This document shows positions 24,989 through 33,568 of a stretch of 64,000 nt of DNA, piece after piece. A program made the position numbers and the translations under genes. The first letter of the stretch is position 1. Every line of letters begins with the position of its first letter. Under the pieces are notes generated by a model. The model was not told the origin of the DNA. It saw nothing but the letters and a program-made list of their open reading frames with translations, and made no database searches. Origin of the DNA: JAEHDI01 sp035455185 (GTDB taxonomy: Bacteria; Acidobacteriota; Terriglobia; Bryobacterales; Bryobacteraceae); assembly GCA_035455185.1 (NCBI GenBank), contig DATIFQ010000359.1, forward strand, positions 6,272 to 70,271. Direction: 5' to 3'.

Positions 24989-26197
24989 ATGGGCCGGCCG
25001 GGCAAATGGCGAAGCGCGGAGTTGTCGGCGGTGTTGATTGCACCGGACCGGGAACTGGCGGCTCAATTCTGCCGGACCCTGGAGACCACGCGTGCGTTTC
25101 AAATCGTCGCCGAGCTGAAGAAATACCCGAGTGAACAAACGCTCGATATCCGCCTGCGGCAACTCCGGCCGGACGCAGTACTGGTCGATCTCGCCAGCAA
25201 CTTCGAGACGGCCGCCGGCCTGCTGCGGGCTCTGGCGGCGTTTCGGCCTGCCGTTCATGTGATCGGACTGCATCGAACTAACGATCCGGACGTGGTGTTG
25301 CGGGCGCTGCAACTCGGGGCGAGCGAGTTCTTCCATGCGCCGTTTGACCCGGCCGTTCAGCGGGACGCCGTCGCCGGCTTCCTGAGGCTGCGCCGCGTCG
25401 AGGTCCAGGCCGGCGTTCCACCGGGAAAGGTCGTGGTGTTCTCCAGCGCCAAGCCCGGCTCCGGCGCATCCGTGCTGGCCTGCCAGACGGCGCTGGCCCT
25501 ACGCGAGGCGACGGGCGAGCGGATCCTGCTCGCGGATCTCGACCTGACAGGCGGCACCGTGGGCTTCTACCTGAAAGTGAAGTGCGCGCACTCGCTGATC
25601 GACGCGGTGGAGCGATGCGAACACCTTGAACCGGCGGCATGGGCCGCGCTGACCACCACGTGCGATGGTCTCGATGTGCTGCCGGCCCCGGCTGTTCCTC
25701 GTGAAGCGAACCCAGACAACGACCGCCTGAGAGCGGTGCTCGATCAGTCGCGCCACCTCTACGACTGGGTCCTGCTCGACCTGCCGGCGATCTTCCACCC
25801 GGTGAGCCTGACCGCGTTAGTCGAATGCGACAGCGCGTTTCTCGTCTCGACCGCGGAACTGCCCAGCCTGCATCTTGCCCGGAAGGCCGTGACCCTGCTC
25901 GCACAGTTGGGAATCGGCAAGGAACGGCTGAACGTTCTAGTGAACCAAGCAGGCCGGGGAGACGGCATGAGCGGATCGGACTTGGAAAAGATCTTTGGCT
26001 GCGCCGTCCATTCGTCCTTTCCTAGCGATTATTCCTCGCTTCATAAGGTGGTGACTCTCGGGGAAGCTGTGGCTCCGGATTCGAATCTCGGGAAGGCGGT
26101 GGGAGAGTTTGCCAGCCGGTTGGCAGGCCTCGCCCGGAGTGAGAAGCGGCGGGCAGGCATGGTGTTCAATTCAGACCCGGCCTTCGCCGGAACGTAA
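24989..26197 (+). CDS. cpaE: CpaE/TadZ-like ATPase with degenerate Walker A
   Basis: A 402-residue protein with an N-terminal receiver-like domain (VLIAPDRELAAQFCRTL through GASEFFHAPFDP) and a C-terminal MinD/ParA-like domain, the arrangement of CpaE/TadZ that positions Tad pili in the cell. The deviant Walker A motif reads AKPGSGAS: the signature lysine is kept but the second, phosphate-binding lysine is replaced by alanine. Walker A' (LLADLDLTGG) and Walker B (DWVLLDLP) are present. Some TadZ proteins are known to be atypical ATPases, so this may be a localisation scaffold rather than an active ATPase. GAGGCGAGGA precedes the start. Confidence 0.85.
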   Translation: MGRPGKWRSAELSAVLIAPDRELAAQFCRTLETTRAFQIVAELKKYPSEQTLDIRLRQLRPDAVLVDLASNFETAAGLLRALAAFRPAVHVIGLHRTNDPDVVLRALQLGASEFFHAPFDPAVQRDAVAGFLRLRRVEVQAGVPPGKVVVFSSAKPGSGASVLACQTALALREATGERILLADLDLTGGTVGFYLKVKCAHSLIDAVERCEHLEPAAWAALTTTCDGLDVLPAPAVPREANPDNDRLRAVLDQSRHLYDWVLLDLPAIFHPVSLTALVECDSAFLVSTAELPSLHLARKAVTLLAQLGIGKERLNVLVNQAGRGDGMSGSDLEKIFGCAVHSSFPSDYSSLHKVVTLGEAVAPDSNLGKAVGEFASRLAGLARSEKRRAGMVFNSDPAFAGT

Positions 26198-26218
26198 GTC
26201 GGAGCGACGGGAAACAGT

Positions 26219-27580
26219 ATGTTGACACACGGGGACACAAAAGCTTCGGCGGAGGTTACCTGGGAGCAGCGGCTGCTTCGGAACTCTGCCCGCCCCAAAA
26301 CCGCCCTGAAGCCTGAATGTCAGGAACTGAAATTCATCCTCCACCGAAAGCTGCTCGAGAAGATCAATCTCGAGGCGCTGGCAACCATCGAGAACCAGCG
26401 TGTGCGCGGCGAGGTCCGGCAGGCGCTCATCACGCTGATGGAGGGCGAGCCCACGCTGTTGAGCTCACTGGAGAAACAACAGATCGTCGAGGAAGTGCTC
26501 GACGAGGTCTTCGGACTCGGTCCGCTTGAGGCGCTGCTTCAGGACACAACCATCTCCGACATCCTCGTGAACACCCACCGGGCGGTCTTCGTCGAGCGGC
26601 GCGGTCTTCTGGAGCCGACCAACGTCAGTTTTCGAGACGACAACCACTTGCTTCACATCATCGACAAGATCGTCTCGCAGGTAGGTCGCCGGATTGACGA
26701 ATCGACTCCGATGGTGGATGCGCGGCTCAGCGACGGCTCACGCGTGAACGCGATCATCCCGCCGCTCGCTGTAGACGGGCCGCTGTTGTCGATTCGCCGT
26801 TTCTCGGTCGACAAACTGATGCCGCGGGACTTGGTGGAGCGCAAGGCGATGACGCCGGGCATGATGGATCTCCTTGAAGCGGCCGTAAAGGCCCGGTTGA
26901 ACATCATCATCGCCGGGGGGACCGGCGCCGGAAAGACCACGCTGCTGAACGCGCTGTCGGCCTTCATCGCCCCCCGGGAGCGTATCGTCACCATCGAAGA
27001 CGCGGCCGAACTTCAATTGAAACAGCCGCATGTCTGCCGGTTGGAAACCAGGCCAGCCAACCTGGAGGGACAAGGAGCGGTCCGCCAGCGGGAGTTGCTG
27101 GTCAACAGTCTCCGCATGCGGCCGGACCGTGTCGTCGTCGGCGAGGTCCGCGGTGCGGAGGCTCTCGACATGCTTCAGGCGATGAACACAGGTCACGACG
27201 GATCGCTGACGACGGTCCACGCCAACAGTCCGCGCGACGCGATCTCGCGCCTCGAGGTGATGGTCTCGCTGGCAAACGCAAACATGCAGTTGAGTGCCAT
27301 TCGCCAACAGATCGCGAGCGCGGTACATCTGTTCGTCCAGGCGGCGCGTCTGAGCGACGGCTCTCGCCGTGTAGTTAACGTCACCGAAGTGACCGGCATG
27401 GAGGGCGAGGTCATTACACTCCAGGACATCTTCGTCTTCGAGAAGCGCGGCCTGTCACCCGAGGGCAGGGTCATCGGCAGATTCGCCGCGACTGGCATCC
27501 GCCCGCGGTTTTACGAGAAGTTTCTTGCCGCCGGCATCCAACTTCGCCCGGACCTGTTCGACGAGCAGTTGGAGATCTGA
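26219..27580 (+). CDS. cpaF: Tad secretion ATPase CpaF/TadA
   Basis: A 453-residue secretion-superfamily ATPase. Walker A is IIAGGTGAGKTTLLNAL (about residues 238-254), Walker B and the Asp/Glu boxes follow (IVTIEDAAELQL, RVVVGEVRGAEALDMLQAMNTGHDGSLTTVHANSP), all as in CpaF/TadA. The N-terminal region holds the LGPLEALLQDTTISDILVN element typical of the family. It forms the cytoplasmic hexamer that powers pilus extension, and in Tad systems retraction too, working with TadB and TadC. The gene starts 21 bases after cpaE and ends 11 bases before tadB. Confidence 0.95.
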   Translation: MLTHGDTKASAEVTWEQRLLRNSARPKTALKPECQELKFILHRKLLEKINLEALATIENQRVRGEVRQALITLMEGEPTLLSSLEKQQIVEEVLDEVFGLGPLEALLQDTTISDILVNTHRAVFVERRGLLEPTNVSFRDDNHLLHIIDKIVSQVGRRIDESTPMVDARLSDGSRVNAIIPPLAVDGPLLSIRRFSVDKLMPRDLVERKAMTPGMMDLLEAAVKARLNIIIAGGTGAGKTTLLNALSAFIAPRERIVTIEDAAELQLKQPHVCRLETRPANLEGQGAVRQRELLVNSLRMRPDRVVVGEVRGAEALDMLQAMNTGHDGSLTTVHANSPRDAISRLEVMVSLANANMQLSAIRQQIASAVHLFVQAARLSDGSRRVVNVTEVTGMEGEVITLQDIFVFEKRGLSPEGRVIGRFAATGIRPRFYEKFLAAGIQLRPDLFDEQLEI

Positions 27581-27591
27581 GGAGGTAGGAG

Positions 27592-28572
27592 GTGGCGTTC
27601 TTCTGGATCCTGTTTGTCACCCTCTGGCTGCTGGCGATTGCCTGCTGGTGGTGTGCCTCGAGGGTGCTGCGGAATTCCGATCGCAGCCGCATCCGCGGCC
27701 GTTTGCTCGGCACGCCAAGCTCCAGCACCGGCAAGAAGGAGGGTTCGCCGGCGCCGGTGCTGATTCCGACCGAGGACAAGGATACGGGGAAGATCGTCCT
27801 GCGGCTGCTTGACCGCTTCCGGTTGAACGTCCGCCTCCAGGAACTCCTGGAGCAGTCCGGCCTCAAGTGGCACGTCGCCAGGCTGACGCACGCATGCCTG
27901 GCGCTGGCGCTTGCCGGATTCGCAATCGGCGGGTGGACGGCGCCCCCAGGCCACGCGGAGATTCCGGTCCTGCTCGCGTGCGCTGGTGGCGCGCTTCCGC
28001 TTCTGCTGGTGTCGCGGAAGCGAAGGAAACGGCTACGCCGCTTTGAGGAACAGTTTCCGGACAGCCTGGAATTCGTAGCACGATCCATGCGTGCCGGGCA
28101 TGCGTTCTCGGTGTCGCTCGAAATGTTGCACCGCGAGTTTCAGGATCCATTGGCCTCGGAGTTCCACCGCACGTTCGACGAACACAATCTTGGCCTGCCG
28201 CTCGACGCCGCACTCGAAAAACTGGCGCGGCGAGTGCCGCTGATGGATGTTCACTTCTTCGTGTCGGCGGTGCTGCTGCAAAAGCGGACGGGTGGCAACC
28301 TAGCCGAACTGCTCGACAAGCTGGCCTACGTCATTCGTGAGCGGTTTAAGCTTCGTGGCCGCATCCGGGCGGTCAGCGCGCACGGCCGGATGACGGGTGC
28401 GGCGCTGTCCACAATCCCGGTGGGAGTGGCGGGAATGATGTTCTTCGTCAACCGGGAGTACGTCACCTTTTTCGCCAACGACCCGACCGGCCAGTGGATG
28501 GCCGGGGGCGCGGTGGCGCTTCAGTTGATCGGCTACGGAATCATCAGAAAGATCGTGTCCATCGAGGTATGA
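27592..28572 (+). CDS. tadB: Tad pilus inner-membrane protein TadB
   Basis: A 326-residue type II secretion F-domain protein: two N-terminal membrane helices (residues 1-22, about 100-140), a cytoplasmic GspF-like domain (FPDSLEFVARSMRAGHAFSVSLEML through ALEKLARRVPLMDVHFFVSAVLLQKRTGGNLAELLDKL) and C-terminal helices. It forms, with TadC, the platform in the inner membrane acted on by CpaF. The start is GTG 27592, preceded by a strong GGAGGTAGGAG. Length and order are standard. Confidence 0.92.
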   Translation: MAFFWILFVTLWLLAIACWWCASRVLRNSDRSRIRGRLLGTPSSSTGKKEGSPAPVLIPTEDKDTGKIVLRLLDRFRLNVRLQELLEQSGLKWHVARLTHACLALALAGFAIGGWTAPPGHAEIPVLLACAGGALPLLLVSRKRRKRLRRFEEQFPDSLEFVARSMRAGHAFSVSLEMLHREFQDPLASEFHRTFDEHNLGLPLDAALEKLARRVPLMDVHFFVSAVLLQKRTGGNLAELLDKLAYVIRERFKLRGRIRAVSAHGRMTGAALSTIPVGVAGMMFFVNREYVTFFANDPTGQWMAGGAVALQLIGYGIIRKIVSIEV

Positions 28573-28649
28573 GGCGTGGAACAAGTCAGCAAAACCGGCG
28601 GACGGCACCGTTGCCCGGCGGCGAGAAGGTTTCGGAACGGATGTGAGAA

Positions 28650-29570
28650 ATGGAACTGCTGCTGACTGGGATCCTGTTCGTGGTTGTCATGGGCGCCGTC
28701 TCGGCGGCGGGAGTACGGCTCTGGGTTAGGCCGAAAGCGGCGATGGAGCGTGTCACCGGAGCGATTGTCGGCGCAGAACGCGGTGTCCCGGTTCATCCGA
28801 GCTTAGTCTTTCGGGATCTGATCCACCGAATGGGCGCGCTGCTTCCAGCGTCCAGCCGGGAGGCAGGGCTGACACAACGGCGGATGATTCGAGCTGGCTT
28901 CCGGAATCCCGGCGCGGTCAAGATCCTCTACGGCGCCAAGATCTTTCTCGGAGCCGTTCTCCCACTCGCTGCCGGCCTCGCTGTCGCCGGGTGGGAGGGG
29001 CCGTCGGATACCAAGATGGTCGTCGTCGCCGGCGCAGCGGCGGCTGGGTTTATGGCTCCCGGATACTGCTTGAAGCTGGTGGTAAAGCGAAGGCAGAAGC
29101 GTATCCGGCGCGGGCTGCCGGACGCGTTGGACCTGCTGGTGATCTGTGTCGAATCGGGGCTGGGGCTCGACCAGGCCATCCTCCAGGCCGCCAAGGAACT
29201 CGAAATCTCCCATCCCGCCATCAGCGAGGAATTCGCGCTCGTCAACCTCGAGCTGAAAGCCGGCAAGCGGCGTGCCGAAGCGCTGCGAAACTTGGCCGAC
29301 CGGACGTCGGTGGACGAACTCAAGAAGCTCGTTGCTGTCCTCATCCAGGCGGACCGGTTCGGCACGAGCATTTCGCAGAGCCTGCGTACGCATTCGGACT
29401 TCATGCGCGTGCAGGCGCGCCAGCAGGCGGAGGAGAAGGCGGCCAAGCTCGGCGTGAAGCTGGTGTTCCCGATCTTCTTCTGTATCCTGCCGACGCTCTT
29501 TGTAGTGACTGTCGGCCCGGTGGCGGTGCGGATCGTCCGTGACCTGCTCCCGATGATGAACAACATGTAG
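28650..29570 (+). CDS. tadC: Tad pilus inner-membrane protein TadC
   Basis: A 306-residue F-domain membrane protein paralogous to TadB: an N-terminal helix (residues 1-25), a central hydrophobic pair, the GspF-like segment LPDALDLLVICVESGLGLDQAIL through LADRTSVDELKKLVAVLIQADRFGTSISQSL, and C-terminal helices. It is the second subunit of the Tad inner-membrane platform. It follows tadB by 77 bp that contain no recognisable gene. The locus stops here: no tadD, tadE/F/G, prepilin peptidase or flp pilin gene follows in this window. Confidence 0.92.
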   Translation: MELLLTGILFVVVMGAVSAAGVRLWVRPKAAMERVTGAIVGAERGVPVHPSLVFRDLIHRMGALLPASSREAGLTQRRMIRAGFRNPGAVKILYGAKIFLGAVLPLAAGLAVAGWEGPSDTKMVVVAGAAAAGFMAPGYCLKLVVKRRQKRIRRGLPDALDLLVICVESGLGLDQAILQAAKELEISHPAISEEFALVNLELKAGKRRAEALRNLADRTSVDELKKLVAVLIQADRFGTSISQSLRTHSDFMRVQARQQAEEKAAKLGVKLVFPIFFCILPTLFVVTVGPVAVRIVRDLLPMMNNM

Positions 29571-29606
29571 CCGCAAGGCGCGGCGACTTTGGAAAGGAGA
29601 AACGCA

Positions 29607-29699
29607 ATGGACTCTTTCACGATTCGGATCATTTGCACCGTGCTCGCGGTGCTGCTGCTAGGCGTAATTGTCCTTCGGCGTCGCAAGAGCGCCGAATAA
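29607..29699 (+). CDS. 30-residue single-pass membrane peptide
   Basis: A tiny open frame that starts MDSFTIRIICTVL, continues through a hydrophobic helix and ends VLRRRKSAE. AAGGAG at 29594-29599 sits seven bases before its ATG, strongly suggesting translation. The helix plus Arg/Lys tail predicts an inner-membrane peptide with a cytoplasmic C-terminus; it also looks like the anchor half of a sorting signal without a PEP motif. It occupies the end of the Tad operon, 36 bp after tadC. It has no leader-peptide cleavage motif of Flp pilins, so it is not an obvious pilin. Function unknown. Confidence 0.6.
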   Translation: MDSFTIRIICTVLAVLLLGVIVLRRRKSAE

Positions 29700-29826
29700 A
29701 CGGCCAGGGACCGGATACCCGGGCCAACACTGAGGTCGCACCGACGAGCGTCGCCACCGCTGGCTGTGGGTCGCGCCGCAGTCCAGCAGGGGCGGGACCG
29801 AGGGTGCATGTAAGGAGGAGTACGTG

Positions 29827-32787
29827 ATGAAAAGGGAAGCATGGTGGAGCCTTGTTCTGTGCGGCTGCCTGGCGGCGCCGGTATGCGGGGGCACATTCGG
29901 GAAGGCTGTCTCGATCGGAGGGCACGCGTCCGATCTCGTCCTCGACGAAACGCGCGGCGAGCTCTACGTCGCGAATTTCACAGCGAACCGGATCGAGGCA
30001 CTGGCGGTCCCCGATGGCACACTGAAACACTCGATCAACGTCGCGCCGCAGCCCGGCTCGCTCGCCCTCTCGCCCGACGGCCGCTACCTGCTCGTCACGC
30101 ACTACGCCAACTACCAGACCCCCGGCATGCCCCGTAACGCCATTACCCTGCTCGATCTCGCGACCGGCGCCAGGCAGACTTTCGCGCTCTCGGCGCCGCC
30201 GCTCGGGGCTGCCTTCCTGATCAACGGCCGCGCGCTGATCGTAACCACCACGGAATTCCTCTCGTTTGAGCCGGTCTCCGGCACCGTCCGGCTGCTCGAT
30301 ACGGTGGAAGGAGTCACGGCCACAACGCTCCCGGCGCCGCCGGCCAACTTTCCCCCACAGATCATCGCCGCCTCGGTGGCCGCCTCGCGGGACCAACAGG
30401 TGGTCTACGGCCTTACCGACACTATCCGCTTCCGCTACGATCTACTCAGCGGCCGCGTCGTCTCCCTCGGCTACACCGCGGAGCCGCCGCTCGGGCCGCG
30501 CGTGGTCAGCGTCAGCCGGGATGGCGCGTATTACACCGCCGGATGGGCGCTCTTTGACCGTCAGGGCTCCGTGATCGCTCAGTTTCCCGGCGCTTCCGGG
30601 CTTCTCAATGTCGGCAGCCACGCCATCGACTCGGACCGCGGAGTGATTTACGCTCAGATCCCGGCAGAAGAGGGCGCGCCACCGGTCTTGATGATCGCCG
30701 ACGCGGACAATCTCACGGTGCGCGAACGGGTCCAACTGCCTGAAAACCTCGCCGGCCGCAGCGTGCTTAGCTCCGACGGTTCCATGATGTATTCGGCTTC
30801 CGACAGCGGGGTGCTCATTCTGCCGGTGGGAAACTACAGCCGCGCCCGCCGCTTGAAAACCTCGTCGGAGGAGATCTTCCTACGGACAGGATTCTGCAAC
30901 CGCCGGGTGGCGGTTCAGGGTCTCTGGATCGAAGACGAAAGCGGCGCCACCACTGACTTCACGATCGCCTCAAGCCATCCCGCAATCACCGTATCGCCGT
31001 CTTACGGAACCACGCCGGCCCGGGTGGAGGTCCGGGCTGATCCGAACGCCCTTCAGAACCGATCTGGCACGGCTGTGGCCTGGCTGGACATCCGCTCGTC
31101 CGGGGCGGTGAATCTGCCGTCCCGTGTACGCGTGCTGGCCAGTCTCCTCGAACCTGACCAGCGTGGCACCGTGATCCACATCCCGGGACGCCTGGTCGAC
31201 ATTCTCGCCGACCCTGTTCGCAATCGCTTCTATGTGCTGCGACAGGACCGGAACGAGGTTCTGGTCTTCGACGCCGCCGACTACCGCCGGATCGCCGTCC
31301 TCCGAACCGGAAACACGCCCACGCAAATGGCGATCACCGCCGACCGCCGTCTCCTGCTCGTCGGCAACGATAACTCCCAAATTGCGAATGTCTACGATCT
31401 CGATACCCTGGTACAGACCGCTCCGGTACGCTTCCCGCCCGGTCATTACCCACGGTCTCTGGCGGCGGCCGCTGGAGCTATTCTAGCCGCCTCCCGCGTG
31501 GCCGGCCCGAACCACACGATCGATCGCGTCGACTTGCTCACCCGCACCGCCAGCGAATTGCCCACACTCGGCGTTTACGAGAACAAGGTCGATCTCCACA
31601 CAGTTTTGGTAGCCTCCGGCAACGGCTCCTCCATCCTGGTCGCCGAGGCGGACGGCAGCCTCATGCTTTACGACGCCAACGCCGCCACATTCACCATCTC
31701 ACGGAAGGACTACACGTCTCTCGAAGGCGCGTATGCCGCATCGAACAGCGGCATGTTCGTGGTCGATAACCTTTTACTGAACTCGTCTCTTGTCCCGGTC
31801 GGGCGCTTCGAGAAGGGAGCGAACCTTTCCTCGGGCTTCGCCTTCGACGGCGATTCCGGCTTGCTGACCCTCGCTCCCCCTGGAGGAGGCGCCGGGGTAA
31901 TGGAACGCGTCGACCTCTCCTCGGCGGCCGCTGTCCGGCCGACCAGGATCGCCGAAGCGCCACCGGAGCGTGAACCAGGCTTTGCGCTGACTCGCACGCT
32001 CGCGCCGCTGGCCAACCGCCAGGCGATCGTCTCGCTTACGACCGCCGGGTTTACCGTGCTTTCCTGGAACTACGATGCCGCAACCGCGCCGCCCAGAATC
32101 GACGCCGTCGTCAACGCCGCCGACTTCAGCCGGCCAGTGGCCCCCGGCGGACTGATCGCCGTATTCGGTGAGGACCTGAGCCCGGTGAATATGGCCACGA
32201 GCGAGATGCCGCTTCCCACCGCCCTCGGCGACACGTGCCTCACCGTCAACGGAGCACCTGTACCAATGCTGTTCGTGTCACCCGGACAGGTGAACGCCCA
32301 GTTGCCGTTTGAGGCCGAGGGAAACGTTACGCTGGCCCTGCACACGCCGGGAGGCGTCAGCGACAACTTTCCGCTGAGTGTGTCGTCCACTGCTCCGAGC
32401 CTGTTCCACAGCGGATCTGCTGGACCGTTGGTAGACATAGCGACCGTCGTGCGCGCCGAGAACAACCAGCTCGCCACTCAAGCCAATCCCGTTCACGGCG
32501 GCGACGCCCTCGTGATCTACCTCACCGGACTTGGCCGCGTTTGGCCGGCCGTTCCCGCCGGCTCTGCCGCACCGTACGATCCCCTCGCACAGGTTGTGAT
32601 CCCGCCTGCGGTCACGCTCGGCGGCACGGAACTGCCGGTACTGTACGCCGGCCTTACGCCGGGTTGTGCCGGCGTCTATCAGATCAACGTCCGTGTGCCG
32701 CATTGGGCCCCGGCAGGCAGCAAGGTTCCGCTGACGATCGATCAAGGGGACTCTTCGACCACCGTTACCGTCCGCGTCGTGCAATAA
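29827..32787 (+). CDS. Secreted beta-propeller protein with TIGR03437-type C-terminal domain
   Basis: A 986-residue secreted protein: signal peptide at about 1-22, YVTN/NHL-like propeller repeats (DLVLDETRGELYVANFTANRIEAL, GSLALSPDGRYLLVTHY), a beta-sandwich insert near 350-440, a second propeller region (LVDILADPVRNRFYVLRQDRNEVLVFD) and a C-terminal domain from about residue 760 (VVNAADFSRPVAPGGLIAVFGEDL, LTVNGAPVPMLFVSPGQVNAQLPF) matching the TIGR03437 domain abundant in Solibacter. Propeller domains mediate binding; the role of the C-terminal domain is unknown. AAGGAGG at 29812-29818 favours ATG 29827 over GTG 29824. A perfect hairpin follows the stop. Confidence 0.82.
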   Translation: MKREAWWSLVLCGCLAAPVCGGTFGKAVSIGGHASDLVLDETRGELYVANFTANRIEALAVPDGTLKHSINVAPQPGSLALSPDGRYLLVTHYANYQTPGMPRNAITLLDLATGARQTFALSAPPLGAAFLINGRALIVTTTEFLSFEPVSGTVRLLDTVEGVTATTLPAPPANFPPQIIAASVAASRDQQVVYGLTDTIRFRYDLLSGRVVSLGYTAEPPLGPRVVSVSRDGAYYTAGWALFDRQGSVIAQFPGASGLLNVGSHAIDSDRGVIYAQIPAEEGAPPVLMIADADNLTVRERVQLPENLAGRSVLSSDGSMMYSASDSGVLILPVGNYSRARRLKTSSEEIFLRTGFCNRRVAVQGLWIEDESGATTDFTIASSHPAITVSPSYGTTPARVEVRADPNALQNRSGTAVAWLDIRSSGAVNLPSRVRVLASLLEPDQRGTVIHIPGRLVDILADPVRNRFYVLRQDRNEVLVFDAADYRRIAVLRTGNTPTQMAITADRRLLLVGNDNSQIANVYDLDTLVQTAPVRFPPGHYPRSLAAAAGAILAASRVAGPNHTIDRVDLLTRTASELPTLGVYENKVDLHTVLVASGNGSSILVAEADGSLMLYDANAATFTISRKDYTSLEGAYAASNSGMFVVDNLLLNSSLVPVGRFEKGANLSSGFAFDGDSGLLTLAPPGGGAGVMERVDLSSAAAVRPTRIAEAPPEREPGFALTRTLAPLANRQAIVSLTTAGFTVLSWNYDAATAPPRIDAVVNAADFSRPVAPGGLIAVFGEDLSPVNMATSEMPLPTALGDTCLTVNGAPVPMLFVSPGQVNAQLPFEAEGNVTLALHTPGGVSDNFPLSVSSTAPSLFHSGSAGPLVDIATVVRAENNQLATQANPVHGGDALVIYLTGLGRVWPAVPAGSAAPYDPLAQVVIPPAVTLGGTELPVLYAGLTPGCAGVYQINVRVPHWAPAGSKVPLTIDQGDSSTTVTVRVVQ

Positions 32788-32797
32788 GTCCAATCGA

Positions 32798-32824
32798 AGC
32801 CACGGGAGATCTCCTCCCGTGGCT
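32798..32824 (+). terminator. Perfect GC-rich hairpin after the propeller gene
   Basis: Arms AGCCACGGGAG (32798-32808) and CTCCCGTGGCT (32814-32824) pair perfectly over 11 bases around a five-base loop, ten bases after the stop at 32787. No U tract follows. A compact stem like this could terminate or protect the 3' end. Confidence 0.55.
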
Positions 32825-32854
32825 CGGACCTGCCGATCTAACCCTCGGAAGCTT

Positions 32855-33487
32855 ATGCGGATTTTGATGCCAGTTGTCCTGCTCACGGCCGCCGCGGCAG
32901 GCCTTGCCCAGACATGGGAGGCCGGCGGTTCCGCCGGCGGAAGCTTGTCGAGGAATGTCGGCGTGTCCAGCCAATTGGGTCAGGCCAGCGCCGGTCTTGC
33001 TAGCGGCGCCGCCTTCGGCGCAGTCCTCGGACAGAGCATCCACCGCATCGTCAGCGGCGAGATTCGCTACACCTTCCAACCGGGCGAAATCCAGGTTGCC
33101 TCCGGCGGCACACGGACCAGCTTCCGCAGCCAATTCCACGCGATTCACTACGACCTCCTGTTCCACACGCGTCCGGAAGGTTCCTCCGTCCGGCCCTTCT
33201 TCGCAGCCGGCGGAGGCGGACGGATCTTTAAGGGCACGGGAAAGGAGAACGCCTACCAACCGCTTCAGGAGTACGCTCTGCTCACAAGGACGCGGGAGTG
33301 GAAGCCGATGGCCAGCGTTGGGGGAGGCGTCAAAATCGCAATCTCTCCACGAATGTTCCTGCGTGTCGAGTTCCGCGATTACATCAGCCCCTTCCCCAAA
33401 CAGGTGATCGCTCCCGCCGATGGTTCGAAGATCAGCGGCTGGCTCCACTCCGTCGTCCCACTAGTGGGAATCAGCGTGCCCCTTTAA
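32855..33487 (+). CDS. Small outer-membrane beta-barrel protein
   Basis: A 210-residue protein with a signal peptide (1-19, ending AGLAQ) and alternating amphipathic strands rich in Gly, Ser and aromatic residues (EIRYTFQPG, HYDLLFHTRP, FFAAGGGGRIF, MFLRVEFRDYI), the pattern of an eight-stranded OmpA/OMP_b-brl-type barrel. It ends in a short strand, GISVPL. Start ATG 32855 is chosen over an in-frame GTG/ATG at 32819 because it begins the signal peptide directly. It precedes the cytochrome-barrel pair by about 80 bp, with a -10-like box between, so it may not be in the same transcript. Specific function unknown. Confidence 0.65.
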   Translation: MRILMPVVLLTAAAAGLAQTWEAGGSAGGSLSRNVGVSSQLGQASAGLASGAAFGAVLGQSIHRIVSGEIRYTFQPGEIQVASGGTRTSFRSQFHAIHYDLLFHTRPEGSSVRPFFAAGGGGRIFKGTGKENAYQPLQEYALLTRTREWKPMASVGGGVKIAISPRMFLRVEFRDYISPFPKQVIAPADGSKISGWLHSVVPLVGISVPL

Positions 33488-33555
33488 AACAGGGCGGCCA
33501 GCCCATTAAATCCGCCAACCACCAGAATTAGCAACTGTTTCGACGCTTTTCGCCT

Positions 33556-33561
33556 TATAGT
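33556..33561 (+). promoter_or_regulatory. -10-like box of a likely leaderless promoter
   Basis: TATAGT is followed by seven bases and GTG 33569, the probable start of the decaheme cytochrome. The seven bases are G-rich but abut the codon directly, so they cannot act as a normal Shine-Dalgarno. The box overlaps the alternative start GTG 33560. Confidence 0.4.
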
Positions 33562-33568
33562 GGGGGAG

